Origin: Eriocheir sinensis
Lineage: Eukaryota > Arthropoda > Malacostraca > Decapoda > Varunidae
Assembly: GCF_024679095.1 (NCBI RefSeq)
Contig: NW_026110855.1
Location: 1-64,000, forward strand
DNA length: 64,000 bases
Reading direction: 5' to 3'
Under the pieces are notes generated by a model. That model made no database searches and had not been told where the DNA came from. It worked only from the letters and a program-made list of their open reading frames with translations. The translations under genes were made by a program, and so were the position numbers. Each line of letters begins with the position of its first letter. Position 1 is the stretch's first letter. Shown one piece after another: positions 35,705 to 48,740 of the stretch.

Positions 35705-38700
35705 ATCGCTCACCCACTCATCACTCCCTCCCTCTTTCGCTTACCCACTCATCACTCCCTCTCTCCCTCCCTCCCTCTTTCGCTCACCCACTCATCACTC
35801 CCTCCCTCCCTCTTTCTGCTCACCCACTCATCACCCTCCTCCTCCCTCCCTCCTCTTTCGCTCACCCACTCATCACTCCCTCTCTCCCTCCCTCCCTCCC
35901 TCTTTCGCTTACCCACTCATCACTCCCTCCCTCCCTCCCTCCCTCCCTCTTTCGCTCACCCACTCATCACTCCCTCCCTCCCTCCCTCCCTCCCTCTTTC
36001 GCTTACCCACTCATCACTCCCTCCCTCCCTCCCTCCCTCTTTCGCTCACCCACTCATCACTCCCTCCCTCCCTCCCTCTTTCGCTCACCCACTCATCACT
36101 CCCTCCTCCCTCTTTCTGCTCACCCACTCATCACTCCTCCTCCCTCCCTCTTTCGCTCACCCACCCATCACTCCCTCCCTCCCTCTTTCGCTCACCCACT
36201 CATCACTCCCTCCCTCCCTCCCTCCCTCTTTCTGCTCACCCACTCATCACTCCTCCCTCCTCCCTCCCTCTTTCTGCTCACCCACTCATCACTCCCTCCT
36301 CCCTCCCTCTTTCACTCACCCACTCATCAATACCTCCCTCCCTCTCTCTTTCGGTCACCCACTCATCACTCCTCCCTCCCTCCCTCCCTCTTTCTGCTCA
36401 CCCACTCATCAATACCTCCTCCTCCCTCCCTCCCTCTTTCTGCTCACCCACTCATCACTCCCTCCTCCTCACTCCCTCCCTCTTTCGCTTACCCACTCAT
36501 CACTCCCTCCCTCCCTCCCTCTTTCTGCTCACCCACTCATCAATACCTCCTCCCTCCCTCCCTCTTTCTGCTCACCCACTCATCAATACCTCCTCCCTCC
36601 CTCCCTCCCTCTTTCGCTTACCCACTCATCACTCCCTCCTCCCTCCCTACCTCCCTCCCTCTATCGCTTACCCACTCATCACTCCCTCCCTCCCTCCCTC
36701 CCTCTTTCGCTCACCCACTCATCACTCCCTCTCTCCCTCCCTCCCTCTTTCGCTTACCCACTCATCACTCCCTCCCTCCTCCTCCCTCCTCCTCCCTCTG
36801 TCGCTCACCCACTCATCAATCCCTCCTCCCTCCTTCTGCTCACCCACTCATCACTCCCTCCTCCCTCCTCCCTCCCTCTGCTCACCCACTCATCACTCCT
36901 CCCTCCCTCCCTCCCTCCCTCTTTCGCTCACCCACTCATCACTCCCTCCCTCCCTCCCTCCCTCCCTCCCTCTTTCGCTCACCCACTCATCACTCCCTCC
37001 CTCCCTCCCTCCCTCCCTCCCTCCTTCGCTCACCCACTCATCACTCCCTCCCTCCCTCCCTCTTTCGCTCACCCACTCATCACTCCCTCCCTCCCTCCCT
37101 CCTTCTGCTCACCCACTCATCACTCCTCCCTCCCTCCCTCCTTCTGCTCACCCACTCATCACACCTCCCTCCTCCCTCCCTCTTTCGCTCACCCACTCAT
37201 CACTCCTCCCTCCCTCCCTCTGCTCACCCACTCATCACTCCCTCCCTCCTCCCTCCCTCTTTCGCTCACCCACTCATCACACCTCCCTCCCTCCCTCCTT
37301 CTGCTCACCCACTCATCACTCCTCCCTCCCTCCCTCCTCCCTCCCTCCTCCTTCGCTCACCCACTCATCACTCCTCCCTCCCTTCCTCCCTCTTTCGCTC
37401 ACCCACTCATCACTCCCTCCCTCCTCCCTCCCTCCTTCGCTCACCCACTCATCACTCCCTCCTCCTCCCTCCTTCCCTCTTTCGCTCACCCACTCATCAC
37501 TCCCTCCCTCCCTCCTTCGCTCACCCACTCATCACTCCCTCCCTCCCTCCCTCCTTCTGCTCACCCACTCATCACTCCCTCCTTCCCTCCCTCTTTCGCT
37601 CACCCACTCATCACTCCCTCCCTCCCTCCTTCGCTCACCCACTCATCACTCCCTCCCTCCCTCTTTCGCTCACCCACTCATCACTCCCTCCCTCCCTCCC
37701 GCCGTAGCTCACCCACTCATCACTCCCTCCCTCCCTCCTTCTGCTCACCCACTCATCACTCCCTCCCTCTCTCCCTCCTTCGCTCACCCACTCATCACTC
37801 CCTCCCTCCCTCTTTCGCTCACCCACTCATCACTCCCTCCCTCCCTCCCTCCTTCGCTCACCCACTCATCACTCCCTCCCTCCCTCCTTCGCTCACCCAC
37901 TCATCACTCCCTCCCTCCCTCTTTCGCTCACCCACTCATCACTCCCTCCCTCCCTCCCTCTTTCGCTCACCCACTCATCACTCCCTCTCTCCCTCCCTCC
38001 CTCTTTCGCTCACCCACTCATCACTCCCTCCCTCCCTCCCTCTTTCTGCTCACCCACTCATCACTCCCTCTCCCTCCCTCCCTCTTTCGCTCACCCACTC
38101 ATCACCTCCTCCTCCTCCCTCCCTCTTTCTGCTCACCCACTCATCACTCCCTCCCTCCTCCCTCCCTCCCTCCCTCTTTCGCTTACCCACTCATCACTCC
38201 CTCCCTACCTCCCTCCCTCCCTCCCTCCCTCTTTCGCTCACCCACTCATCAATCCCTCCCTCCCTCCTTCGCTCACCCACTCATCACTCCCTCCCTCCCT
38301 CCCTCCCTCCCTCTTTCGCTCACCCACTCATCACTCCCTCCCTCCCTCCCTCTTTCGCTCACCCACTCATCACTCCCTCCCTCACTCCCTCCCTCCCTCT
38401 TTCGCTCACCCACTCATCACTCCCTCCCTCCCTCCCTCCTCTGCTCACCCACTCATCACTCCCTCCTCCCTCCCTCCTTCTGCTCACCCACTCATCACAC
38501 CCTTCCTCCCTCCCTCCTTCGCTCACCCACTCATCACTCCCTCCCTCCCTCCCTCCTTCTGCTCACCCACTCATCACTCCTCCCTCCCTCTTTCTGCTCA
38601 CCCACTCATCACTCCCTCCCTCCATCCCTCTTTCTGCTCACCCACTCATCACTCCTCCCTCCCTCCCTCCCTCATTCGCTCACCCACTCATCACTCCCTC

Positions 38701-40495
38701 CTCCCTCCCTCTTTCGCTCACCCACTCATCACTCCCTCCCTCCCTCCTTCTGCTCACCCACTCATCACTCCCTCCTCCCTCCCTCCTCCCTCCCTCCTTC
38801 GCTCACCCACTCATCACTCCCTGCCTCCCTCCCTCCTTTCTGCTCACCCACTCATCACTCCTCCTCCCTCCTCCTCCCTCCCTCCTTCGCTCACCCACTC
38901 ATCACTCCCTCCTCCCTCCCTCCTTTCGCTCACCCACTCATCACTCCCTCCTCCCTCCCTCCTTCTGCTCACCCACTCATCACTCCCTCCCTCCCTCCCT
39001 CCTTCTCTCACCCACTCATCACTCCCTCCCTCCATCCCTCTTTCGCTCACCCACTCATCAATCCCTCCCTCCCTCCTTCGCTCACCCACTCATCACTCCC
39101 TCCCTCCCTCCGTCGCTCACCCACTCAACCCTCCCTCCCTCCATCCCTCTTTCGCTCACCCACTCATCAATCCCTCCCTCCCTCCTTCGCTCACCCACTC
39201 ATCACTCCCTCCCTCCCTCCCTCCTTCGCTCACCCACTCATCACTCCCTCCCTCCCTCCCTCTTTCGCTCACCCACTCATCACTCCCTCCCTCCCTCCCT
39301 CCTTCTCTCACCCACTCATCACTCCCTCCCTCCCTCCTTCGCTCACCCACTCATCACTCCCTCCCTCCCTCTTTCGCTCACCCACTCATCACTCCCTCCC
39401 TCCCTCCCTCTTTCGCTCACCCACTCATCACTCCCTCCCTCCCTCCCTCCCTCTTTCGCTCACCCACTCATCACTCCCTCCCTCCCTCCCTCCCTCTTTC
39501 GCTCACCCACTCATCACTCCCTCCCTCCCTCCCTCCCTCCTTCGCTCACCCACTCATCACTCCCTCCCTCTCTCCCTCCCTCCCTCCCTCCTTCGCTCAC
39601 CAACTCATCACTCCCTCCCTCCCTCCCTCCCTCTTTCGCTCACCCACTCATCACTCCCTCCCTTCCTCCCTCCCTCTTTCGCTCACCCACTCATCACTCC
39701 CTCCCTCCCTCCCTCCTTCGCTCACCCACTCATCACTCCCTCCCTCCCTCCCTCCTTCGCTCACCCACTCATCACTCCCTCCCTCCCTCCCTCCTTCGCT
39801 CACCCACTCATCACTCCCTCCCTCCCTCCCTCTTTCGCTCACCCACTCATCACTCCCTCCCTCCCTCCCTCCCTCTTTCGCTCACCCACTCATCACTCCC
39901 TCCCTCCTCCCTCTTTCTGCTCACCCACTCATCACTCCTCCCTCCCTCCCTCCGTCGTTCTCTCACCCACTCATCACTCCCTCCCTCCCTCCCTCCCTCT
40001 TTCGCTCACCCACTCATCACTCCCTCCCTCCCTCCCTCCTTCGCTCACCCACTCATCACTCCCTCCCTCCCTCCCTCCTTCGCTCACCCACTCATCACTC
40101 CCTCCCTCCCTCCCTCCTTCGCTCACCCACTCATCACACCCTCCCTCCCTCCTTCGCTCACCCACTCATCACTCCCTCCCTCACTCTCTCTTTCGCTCAC
40201 CCACTCATCACTCCCTCCCTCCCTCCCTCCCTCCCTCTTTCGCTCACCCACTCATCACTCCCTCCCTCCCTCCCTCCCTCCCTCTTTCGCTCACCTACTC
40301 ATCACTCCCTCCCTCCCTCTTTCGCTCACCCACTCATCACTCCCTCACTCCCTCCCTCCCTCTTTCGCTCACCCCCTCATCACTCCCTCCCTCCCTCTTT
40401 CGCTCACCCATTCATCGCTCCCTCCTCCCTCCCTCTTTCGCTCACCCACTCATCGCTCCCTCCCTCCCTCCCTCCTTTCCTCACTCACTGTCTCC
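35705..40495. repeat. 4.8-kb C/T minisatellite (~40-bp unit)
   Basis: About 120 tandem units. Each has a constant part (CTCACCCACTCATCACTCC) and a variable run of CTCC/CCCT tetranucleotides ending in CTTTCG or CTTCTG. Length differences come from the number of CCCT steps, so several frames stay open for long distances and give a spurious 1658-residue S/P/L/H protein on the plus strand and G/E/S/W-rich frames on the minus strand. There is no start context, codon bias or domain supporting translation. The minus strand has repeated GGGAGGGAGGGAGGG blocks, a G-quadruplex motif. Confidence 0.97.
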
Positions 40496-40820
40496 TTCAC
40501 TCCTTCACTCAATCGACGTTTTTCCATTATAAATTATCATGCTTTGATCTACTCCCCACACCACCCAGGAGATATCTGTCCGGGTGCCGTGGCCTGGGTG
40601 TATAGGGATGTGTACAAATTCATTCTTTTGTCCTAAAAAAAAAAAAAAAAAATCCGTCATAGAACTACATGACTGTATCATATAGTTAAGAGTACACAGA
40701 GTCTTTAGAGCCTATTCAAAATTAGTTAACAGTTAACAATTTGAGGTAGAGGGAGGGTGGCGTCGGTGATGTGGCACCTCCTTTAGAGAAACTGTATTAA
40801 CACAGTGAAAATGTCCCATA
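40496..40820. other. Spacer
   Basis: Includes an A18 run near 40636-40653 that could be a retroposon tail. Nothing else recognised. Confidence 0.4.
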
Positions 40821-40822
40821 AT

Positions 40823-40923
40823 GAACACCACTGAGTGCCAGGATTCGAACCCGGCCCTTCTGAGCAAAAGTCAGGGCAGCAAACCAGAAGGCCGGGTTCG
40901 AATCCTGGCACTCAGTGGTGTTC
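40823..40923. repeat. Inverted pair of tRNA-like SINE heads
   Basis: GAACACCACTGAGTGCCAGG... (40823-40856) is the reverse complement of 40890-40923. Each arm contains a perfect pol III B box (GGTTCGAATCC). The arms extend inward by CTTCTG/CAGAAG with one extra C. The left arm continues in the minus direction into TTTGCTGCCCTGAC, which is shared with the tRNA-like unit at 41050-41160. Confidence 0.85.
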
Positions 40924-41059
40924 ACCATATGTGCCATATTGGGTTGATTTAAAGCGTTTCCAACAAGTCACGAGAATGAGCGGCGTCACCGTCACCTTCA
41001 TGTCCACAGTGCGGGGCTGGGGCGTCAGGTATTGGCCGCAGAAGTGGCTTCTGGCGCGG

Positions 41060-41165
41060 TGATCTCTTAGCTCATCGGTGGCGTAGTTGGTTTGCTGCCC
41101 TGACCTACTCAAAAGGCCCGGGTTCGAGTCCTGGCACTCATTGGAGTTCATAATGGGCTCTGGCA
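41060..41165 (+). repeat. tRNA-derived SINE head
   Basis: A box TGGCGTAGTTGG at 41079-41090 and B box GGTTCGAGTCC at 41121-41131, spaced as in a tRNA, with TTTGCTGCCCTGACC between. It belongs to the same family as the inverted pair at 40823-40923. No clean acceptor stem or anticodon arm forms, so it is a SINE or tRNA pseudogene, not a tRNA gene. Confidence 0.75.
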
Positions 41166-41397
41166 CCTCCGCTAGTCCCGCCGGCCACGTCGAAAGGTGA
41201 CTTATAAAATGAAAGATTGTACCTTGTGGATGACTATATCACGTGGAGATAAATTACAACAGCTTATGGGTACTGATACATCATTAGCGAGCTCCATGGA
41301 ACGCAGCCCTCGGCTAGGCAATTCCTTCTGTGAAAGTATCAATTCTAATGGTGTAAAGAAAACATTTATATTTCATTTTGCGGTATTTGATAAACTC

Positions 41398-42820
<1,423 letters not shown>

Positions 42821-42821
42821 T

Positions 42822-42904
42822 TACTATTATTACTATCATTACTGTTGTTGTTACTGTTGTTGTTGTTGTTATTGTTATTATTATTATTATTATTGTTATT
42901 GTTA

Positions 42905-42959
<55 letters not shown>

Positions 42960-42970
42960 ACACACACACG
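42822..42970. repeat. (TTA)n/(TTG)n trinucleotide tract
   Basis: TTA and TTG trinucleotides ending in a short CA run near 42960. Confidence 0.9.
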
Positions 42971-43079
42971 ACGAAGCTAAGGGTGCTGTGTGTTACTAGT
43001 GTGTTAGTGTAGGAGGAAAAGGAGGAAGAGGAGGAGGGATGGTATGTGGGAGGGTGGGAAGTTCAGGAAGGAATAGTAG

Positions 43080-43165
43080 AAGGAGGAGGAGGGTACGACA
43101 GGGGTGGAGGAGGGTACGACAGGGGTGGAGGAGGGTAGGACAGGGGTGGAGGAGGAAGACAGAGA
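43080..43165. repeat. ~25-bp G-rich minisatellite
   Basis: GGTACGACAGGGGTGGAGGA repeated three times with one TACGAC to TAGGAC change. Confidence 0.85.
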
Positions 43166-43224
43166 GGGAAGAGGGAGGCAGGAAATGAGAGAGAAGAAAA
43201 AGTTAAAGCTTTCACGAACCTTCT

Positions 43225-43395
43225 TGGAAATTGGACACATCATCTCCATCACTACCACTACTGTTGTTACTACTAGCAGCATCACATGCACCACTCACAC
43301 TACTGCCATCATCACCAGCATCATCATCATCATTATCAGCATCAACATCATCACTATCATCGTCAATCCCACTATCATTGCCCTCTTCATTATAA
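43225..43395. repeat. ATC/ACT trinucleotide-rich stretch
   Basis: Degenerate CAT/ATC/ACT trinucleotides. No gene. Confidence 0.8.
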
Positions 43396-43501
43396 CCTTC
43401 CCAGTAAGTCATTTTCAGAATATTAAAACACTCGTCATATTAGCATCATATTAATCCATATACCTCGCATTATGAACCAATATTATGATGATGAATGGCG
43501 G

Positions 43502-43907
<406 letters not shown>

Positions 43908-43959
<52 letters not shown>
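43908..43959. repeat. (GT)n microsatellite
   Basis: GT tract directly against the 5' end of the SINE. Confidence 0.95.
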
Positions 43960-43960
<1 letters not shown>

Positions 43961-44187
43961 AACAACAGAGTGGAAACGTCCGGAAGCAAAGACAAGTAGA
44001 CAAACAAATGTTTAGTTTACCTCCTTGCTCCTACCTCCTCCTCCTCCTCCTCCTCCTACTCTTTCTTTTCCTCATCCTCCTCCTCCCCTCTATCTCCTCC
44101 TCCGCCTCCTTCTTTCCCTCTCTCCATTTCTCAAAACTTTCCTAATCTCTTTCATCTTTTTATCTAATTTTACGGCGAAATATGAAT

Positions 44188-44372
<185 letters not shown>

Positions 44373-44374
44373 TT

Positions 44375-44985
44375 TCAACTTTTTGGGTACGCCACTGAGG
44401 GTGGGTGTTCTATTAAAAGAAGTTGAGTAATGCAGAGTGGAGTCATCGGCGTAGGAATGGATAGGACAGTTCGTTTTGGAAAGAAGATCATCAATGAACA
44501 ACAGGAAGAGAGTGGGAGATAGGACAGAACCCTGTGGGACACCACTGTTAATAGGTTTAAGGGAAGAACAGTGACCGTCTACCACAGCAGGCATAGAACG
44601 GTAAGAAAGGAAACTGGAGATAAAGGTACAGAGAGACGGATAGAAACCGTAGGAGGGTAGTTTGGAAAGCAAGGATTTGTGCCAGACCCTATCAAAAGCT
44701 TTTGATATGCCCAGCGCAATAGCAAAGGTTTCACCGAAACGGCTAACAGAGGATGACCAAGAGTCCGTTAGGAAGGCAAGGAGATCACCAGTAGAACACC
44801 CCTTGCGGAACCCATACTGGCGATCAGATAGAAGGTCAGAAGTGGAATGGTGCATTTTAATCTTCCGGTTAAGGATTGATTCAAAAGCTTTAGATAGACA
44901 AGAAAGTAAAGCTATAGGACGGTAGTTTGAGGGATTGAAGCGGTCACCCTTCTTAAGCACAGGCTGTTCGAAGGCATACTTCCTG
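44375..44985 (-). pseudogene. Jockey-like RT fragment (minus), open frame
   Basis: One uninterrupted frame with the RT core: [79 protein letters not shown] and the active site HSYADDSTLHYS (near 44450). It belongs to the same family as 28460-31760. Both ends are cut: the 5' side meets an (ATT)n-like run and (GT)n at 45041, the 3' side ends in (TA)n. An Asp to Gly change in VALDISKAFD (here IALGISKAFD) falls next to the first catalytic motif. Confidence 0.9.
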
Positions 44986-45039
44986 TTATTATTGTTATTA
45001 CTATTCCGTCCGTTTTGAAGAGTGTGGCGGAGATGGGCA

Positions 45040-45040
<1 letters not shown>

Positions 45041-45087
<47 letters not shown>
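45041..45087. repeat. (GT)n microsatellite
   Basis: Perfect tract of about 47 bp. Confidence 0.95.
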
Positions 45088-45088
<1 letters not shown>

Positions 45089-45207
45089 GCCTCACGAGGT
45101 GTCATTAGAGTTCAAAGGCTGCTGCTGTGTCACGCCATCAACGTGCAGGTTACACAGTCACTGGACGCCCCGGGACACTCCGAGATGCCCGTGTCAGCTG
45201 ACCAACA

Positions 45208-45252
45208 CCGGTGTAGTGTCCGTCCGTGCCCCCCTGTATTTGAGAGGTCCCG
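45208..45252 (+). repeat. Left arm of a 3.5-kb-spaced inverted repeat
   Basis: CGGTGTAGTGTCCGTCCGTG and the following 24 bp are repeated in reverse complement at 48618-48660 and 48702-48740 with two or three mismatches. Further inside, TTTGTAAACAAA is shared too. The arrangement is that of terminal inverted repeats, or of an inverted duplication of a promoter or 5' UTR. No target duplication was found. Confidence 0.8.
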
Positions 45253-45333
45253 CGCGCTGTGCGCATGCCCAGAAGCTGGTGTTTGTAAACAAAGGATTGT
45301 TTATCAACACAGCTATCCGTCCGCGCCCCCAGC

Positions 45334-45496
45334 ATGTCAAAACTCACTGAAATGTCTTTGGAGGAGAGGCTACGGCAGTACAGGGATGAAATATGCCCTG
45401 TGCAATATTTATTGCTAAATGGCCACTATCCTCCAGAACTAACGCGCAATCAGATAAAAAATGTGAGGAGACAGAAGGCAGTATATATGATGAAAG
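45334..45496 (+). CDS. Putative first coding exon, integrase-like N-terminus
   Basis: An ATG opens a 54-codon frame that runs to a textbook splice donor, AAAG-GTAAGT, with the exon ending in phase 1 at 45496. It contains NGHYPPELTRNQIKNVRRQ, which resembles the basic segment just before the zinc-binding domain in Gypsy/Ginger-type integrase relatives, where a Y-P-x-x-x-T-x-x-x-x-x-x-x-R-R pattern is common. That assignment is from memory of the pattern and is weak. It begins about 80 bp inside the left inverted-repeat arm, so the arm would be in its 5' UTR. I could not find the next exon. Confidence 0.4.
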
Positions 45497-47316
45497 GTAA
45501 GTGCCCTTGTTAAGCCTTCAGAAAGTTATATTAACATGTTGTGGGTCATCCTAGGACAGCCAACAACAAACACGTTGTGGGACATCCTATATAAAACATT
45601 TGTTCATAACAGTTATGTAGTTAAGTATATTCTTATGAAGATATTTAGAGCCAAAAGAAGAATCGCCCAACATATGTATAAACAATAAGAAACCCTCTTC
45701 CTTTGGAATATACCACTGGTTGATTAGTTAAACATAAATAGATTTGGTTAATAATCTTGTGAGAGGTTCAATGACCCTCCCTTATAGACTTAGTTAATTA
45801 TCGTGAGAGGGAGACAAGGTTATGTTATATTTGGTTTATGATCACCTGGGTTGGTTAGTAGCTGTCCCTTTATAGGTTAGGTCAGTGATCATGTGACAGT
45901 GTTGAGGGGGGGCAAACCCACCTGTTAGGTTAAGTTAGGTGTATTAGACCATTCAGTGCACATTGTTAATTTATTATATTAATTTATTTCACTTAACATG
46001 TATTGCTAAAACCTTCACATTTTCAAATATCAGCAACATTTTGTACGCCACCTGGCATTTTCCTCAGTTATAATGGTAACTGTAAATCTGAGTAATAGTG
46101 GTTTCCCCTATATTCCTTTATCATCCCTGCCTCAGCCCCAGCAAACTTGGGGACATGGTGGGAAGCGGGGTTTTAGGGCGGGGGAAGCCAGAGAATAGCA
46201 GAGATTTGTCAAGATAAAAAAAGTCAGGTGAAAAAACTTTTTACGAAAAAATCACTTTTAAAGGAAATTGAAGGTTTGACAGTGATTCTGTAGGGTCACT
46301 GTGAGACCTTCAGTGCCATATACATAACCTTCATGAAGAAAACAGGAAGAAAAAGTAGGTTTTCTATAGAAAAAAGGACTTAGAATTTCTGAGGTAGGGA
46401 GTAAAGAACAGAGAGCCTGCTGAAGTAATCATGCATGACCCCTTAACACAACCACAACATACGTATTTCTACAACTGCGGGTACTTATACAAATGCAAAA
46501 ATTACTTGGTTCTGTTATAAGCCGCTATTACTCAGATTATTCATTGTGGATAATGAGAAAGCGAGACAAAGCCCACCCTGTTAGGTTAGTTATAGAGCAT
46601 GTGCTACAGCCGCTTGAGCCTTTGAAGATGGGGTAATTACAGTAGAACAGGTAGTGAGAGAACACCACCACAGGGTCACAAGCACACTTTCATAGGGTAT
46701 ATATAGTGTACTTTTACCGCAAGATAACTCCTAAACACATCTGAATTTATCTAGTGTGAGAAATAAGTTTTCACTCTGTTTTGTCCAGAACTAAAACCCA
46801 GACTTCCAAACCTTACCTAAGCTATCTTAATCCTTATGATGCTACTGTACTCATGGAATACCCTGTATTTTTTATGAATACATACAAACAATAGTACAGT
46901 TTACAGTAATATTTCCAGTAGTAATTGGGTTACATAAAGAGTTATTAGTTATCCACAGTATCCAGTGTAGTAGGGGCAGTGCTTGGTGGAGTGCTCATCC
47001 CTGAGTCTGGCTATTAAGCCAGTGGTGGGTATGAACCTGCTTGCCTGGTGCACAAGGACACTGTGACACAGTTCCCACAGCTTTACTGTTCCCAGATTTC
47101 CTCAGATCCCCAAAGGGAAGAATGAAAACCTTGGTGGATGAGGCCTCCCTCATGGCCTGCCCTCAAATGCTCCAATAATATGAGTGCTGTGGGCGATGGT
47201 GAGTGTGCAGTCTTGAAATAATGTTTAGGGGTGAGTGACATTCAAAGGGCCCCAGAATTTGTCTTGTAATATGGCGGTCACACCCTATGGGAGGGGATTG
47301 AGGTGGTCAAAGGGAT
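45497..47316. other. AT-rich, intron-like stretch
   Basis: No coding frame recognised. It contains short TTAGGTTAAGTTAGG-type phrases near 45930 and a possible degenerate tRNA-like segment near 46980-47050. It could be the intron following the exon at 45334. Confidence 0.4.
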
Positions 47317-47368
47317 CACCTGAAGATCCGCCACCCCAGCCGCGCTCGGGTTGGCGGATCTTCAGGTG
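47317..47368. repeat. Perfect 17-bp inverted repeat
   Basis: CACCTGAAGATCCGCCA (47317-47333) and its complement TGGCGGATCTTCAGGTG (47352-47368). The right arm is the core of the 30-bp minisatellite at 47697-47850. Confidence 0.9.
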
Positions 47369-47488
47369 AGAAAATCTGGGTGGCAGATCTTCAGTTGATA
47401 GATGCTGCCACTCTTCTTCCCATTGTATCTAAAGTGGTTCGACCAGAGTCTATTATTCACAGTGACGAGTGGAGAACTTATCGTAATA

Positions 47489-47664
47489 ACCTAACCTAAC
47501 CTAACCTAACCTAACCTAACTTAACCTAACCTAACTTAACCCAACCTTACTTAACCTAACTTAACCTAACCTTACTTAACCTAACCTAACCTAACCTAAC
47601 TTGACCTAACGTAACCTACCCTAACCTAACCTAACCTAACTTAACCTAACCTAACCTAACCTAT
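47489..47664. repeat. Interstitial telomere-like (CCTAA)n array
   Basis: About 35 pentamers, CCTAA on the plus strand and TTAGG on the minus strand, with CTTAA and CCTTA variants. TTAGG is the ancestral arthropod telomere repeat, so this is an interstitial telomeric sequence. Confidence 0.93.
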
Positions 47665-47696
47665 CACCTGAATGTCAGGCTGATCTTCAAGTGAAA

Positions 47697-47850
47697 GAAT
47701 ATGGGGGTGGCGGATCTTCAGGTGAGACAATCTGGGGTGGCGGATCTTCAGGTGAGACAATCTGGGGTGGCGGATCTTCAGGTGAGACACTTTGGGGTGG
47801 CGGATCTTCAGGTGGTCCCTGTGGGGTGGCGGATCTTCAGGTGATCCAGT
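47697..47850 (+). repeat. 30-bp GGCGGATCTTCAGGTG minisatellite
   Basis: Five units of GGGTGGCGGATCTTCAGGTG plus a variable tail (AGACAATCTG). Related single copies lie left of the telomere-like array at 47349-47395, so the array sits inside this repeat field. Confidence 0.92.
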
Positions 47851-48580
47851 CAAAGCCCCCCCCCCATCATTAGGAAGTTACATGGTCTTTAATTAATGAA
47901 CTTAATGGGGGGGAGTCGATTGGGGGAGTGCTAGGAAAGAGGACATAATTAATTTGTTGGGGCTGGGGGGTGGATGAGAGAGGGACGGCCCTTAAGGGAA
48001 TCGTATAATATTTACATGCAAGTAACTCACATTACTTAACTCATTTATTATAGCTTTGTTAGGCAGACACATGGTTTCACACATACTATGGAAGGGGGGG
48101 GGGGTCGAAAGGGAAGTGAAGCTCCTCCATTAGATTATATGGGGTCTGTTTAATAAACCTTAGGTTGGGGGTCGATGGGGGGTTCATCAGGTAAGAGAAC
48201 ATAATTAGTCTGTGAAGGCTAGGTGGATGAGAAAGGAATATAGGGGGACCCACTATTGCTAAATTATACCCTACGTTTTACCAAGAGTAAAGTTTTCCTG
48301 TTGTATTAGTAAAGACGTACAACACTTGTACGACACTCTAGGATAAGCGACCAGCCTTACCTTTCCTGAAAGTAATGTTTTCCTATTATATAAATTGAGC
48401 AAACATGTGAGACACTAGGATAGGCAGCCACCCAAGCACACATATCTCCACTCATCTTCTTTACTGGTAGTAGCGTTTTCCCTGTTACATAAATTAAGAA
48501 AACATGTAGGGACACTCGGACAGGCGACCAGCTAAATAAATGCATCTCCCTTCACTTTTATTAAAAACAGTGTGCATCCC
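47851..48580. other. Spacer with duplicated phrases
   Basis: G-runs near 47860 and 48090. GTTTTCC...TATAT/ACATAAATT...GAAAACATGT...GACACT occurs near 48370-48420 and 48475-48520, an imperfect ~105-bp tandem duplication. No gene. Confidence 0.5.
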
Positions 48581-48740
48581 TGTATTTCCGTGGTCGGCTT
48601 TGTTTACAAACGAATCAGGGACCTCTCAAATATAGGGGGGCACGGACGGACACTACACCGTGTATTTCCGTGGTCGGCTTTGTTTACAAACAAATCGGGG
48701 ACCGCTCAAATATAGGGGGGCACGGACGGACACTACACCG
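48581..48740 (-). repeat. Right inverted-repeat arms, tandem 80-bp duplication
   Basis: Two adjacent 80-bp units (48581-48660 and 48661-48740), both starting TGTATTTCCGTGGTCGGCTT and ending in the complement of the left arm at 45208. Three or four differences separate the copies. Confidence 0.92.

Noticed and set aside
35660..40636. 1658-residue open frame
   Set aside because: It is the translation of the CTCC/CTCACCCACTCATCA minisatellite. No domain, and alternative frames are equally open.
47489..47850. CRISPR-like array
   Set aside because: Repeats are contiguous pentamers and a 30-bp tandem unit without unique spacers; the context is eukaryotic.
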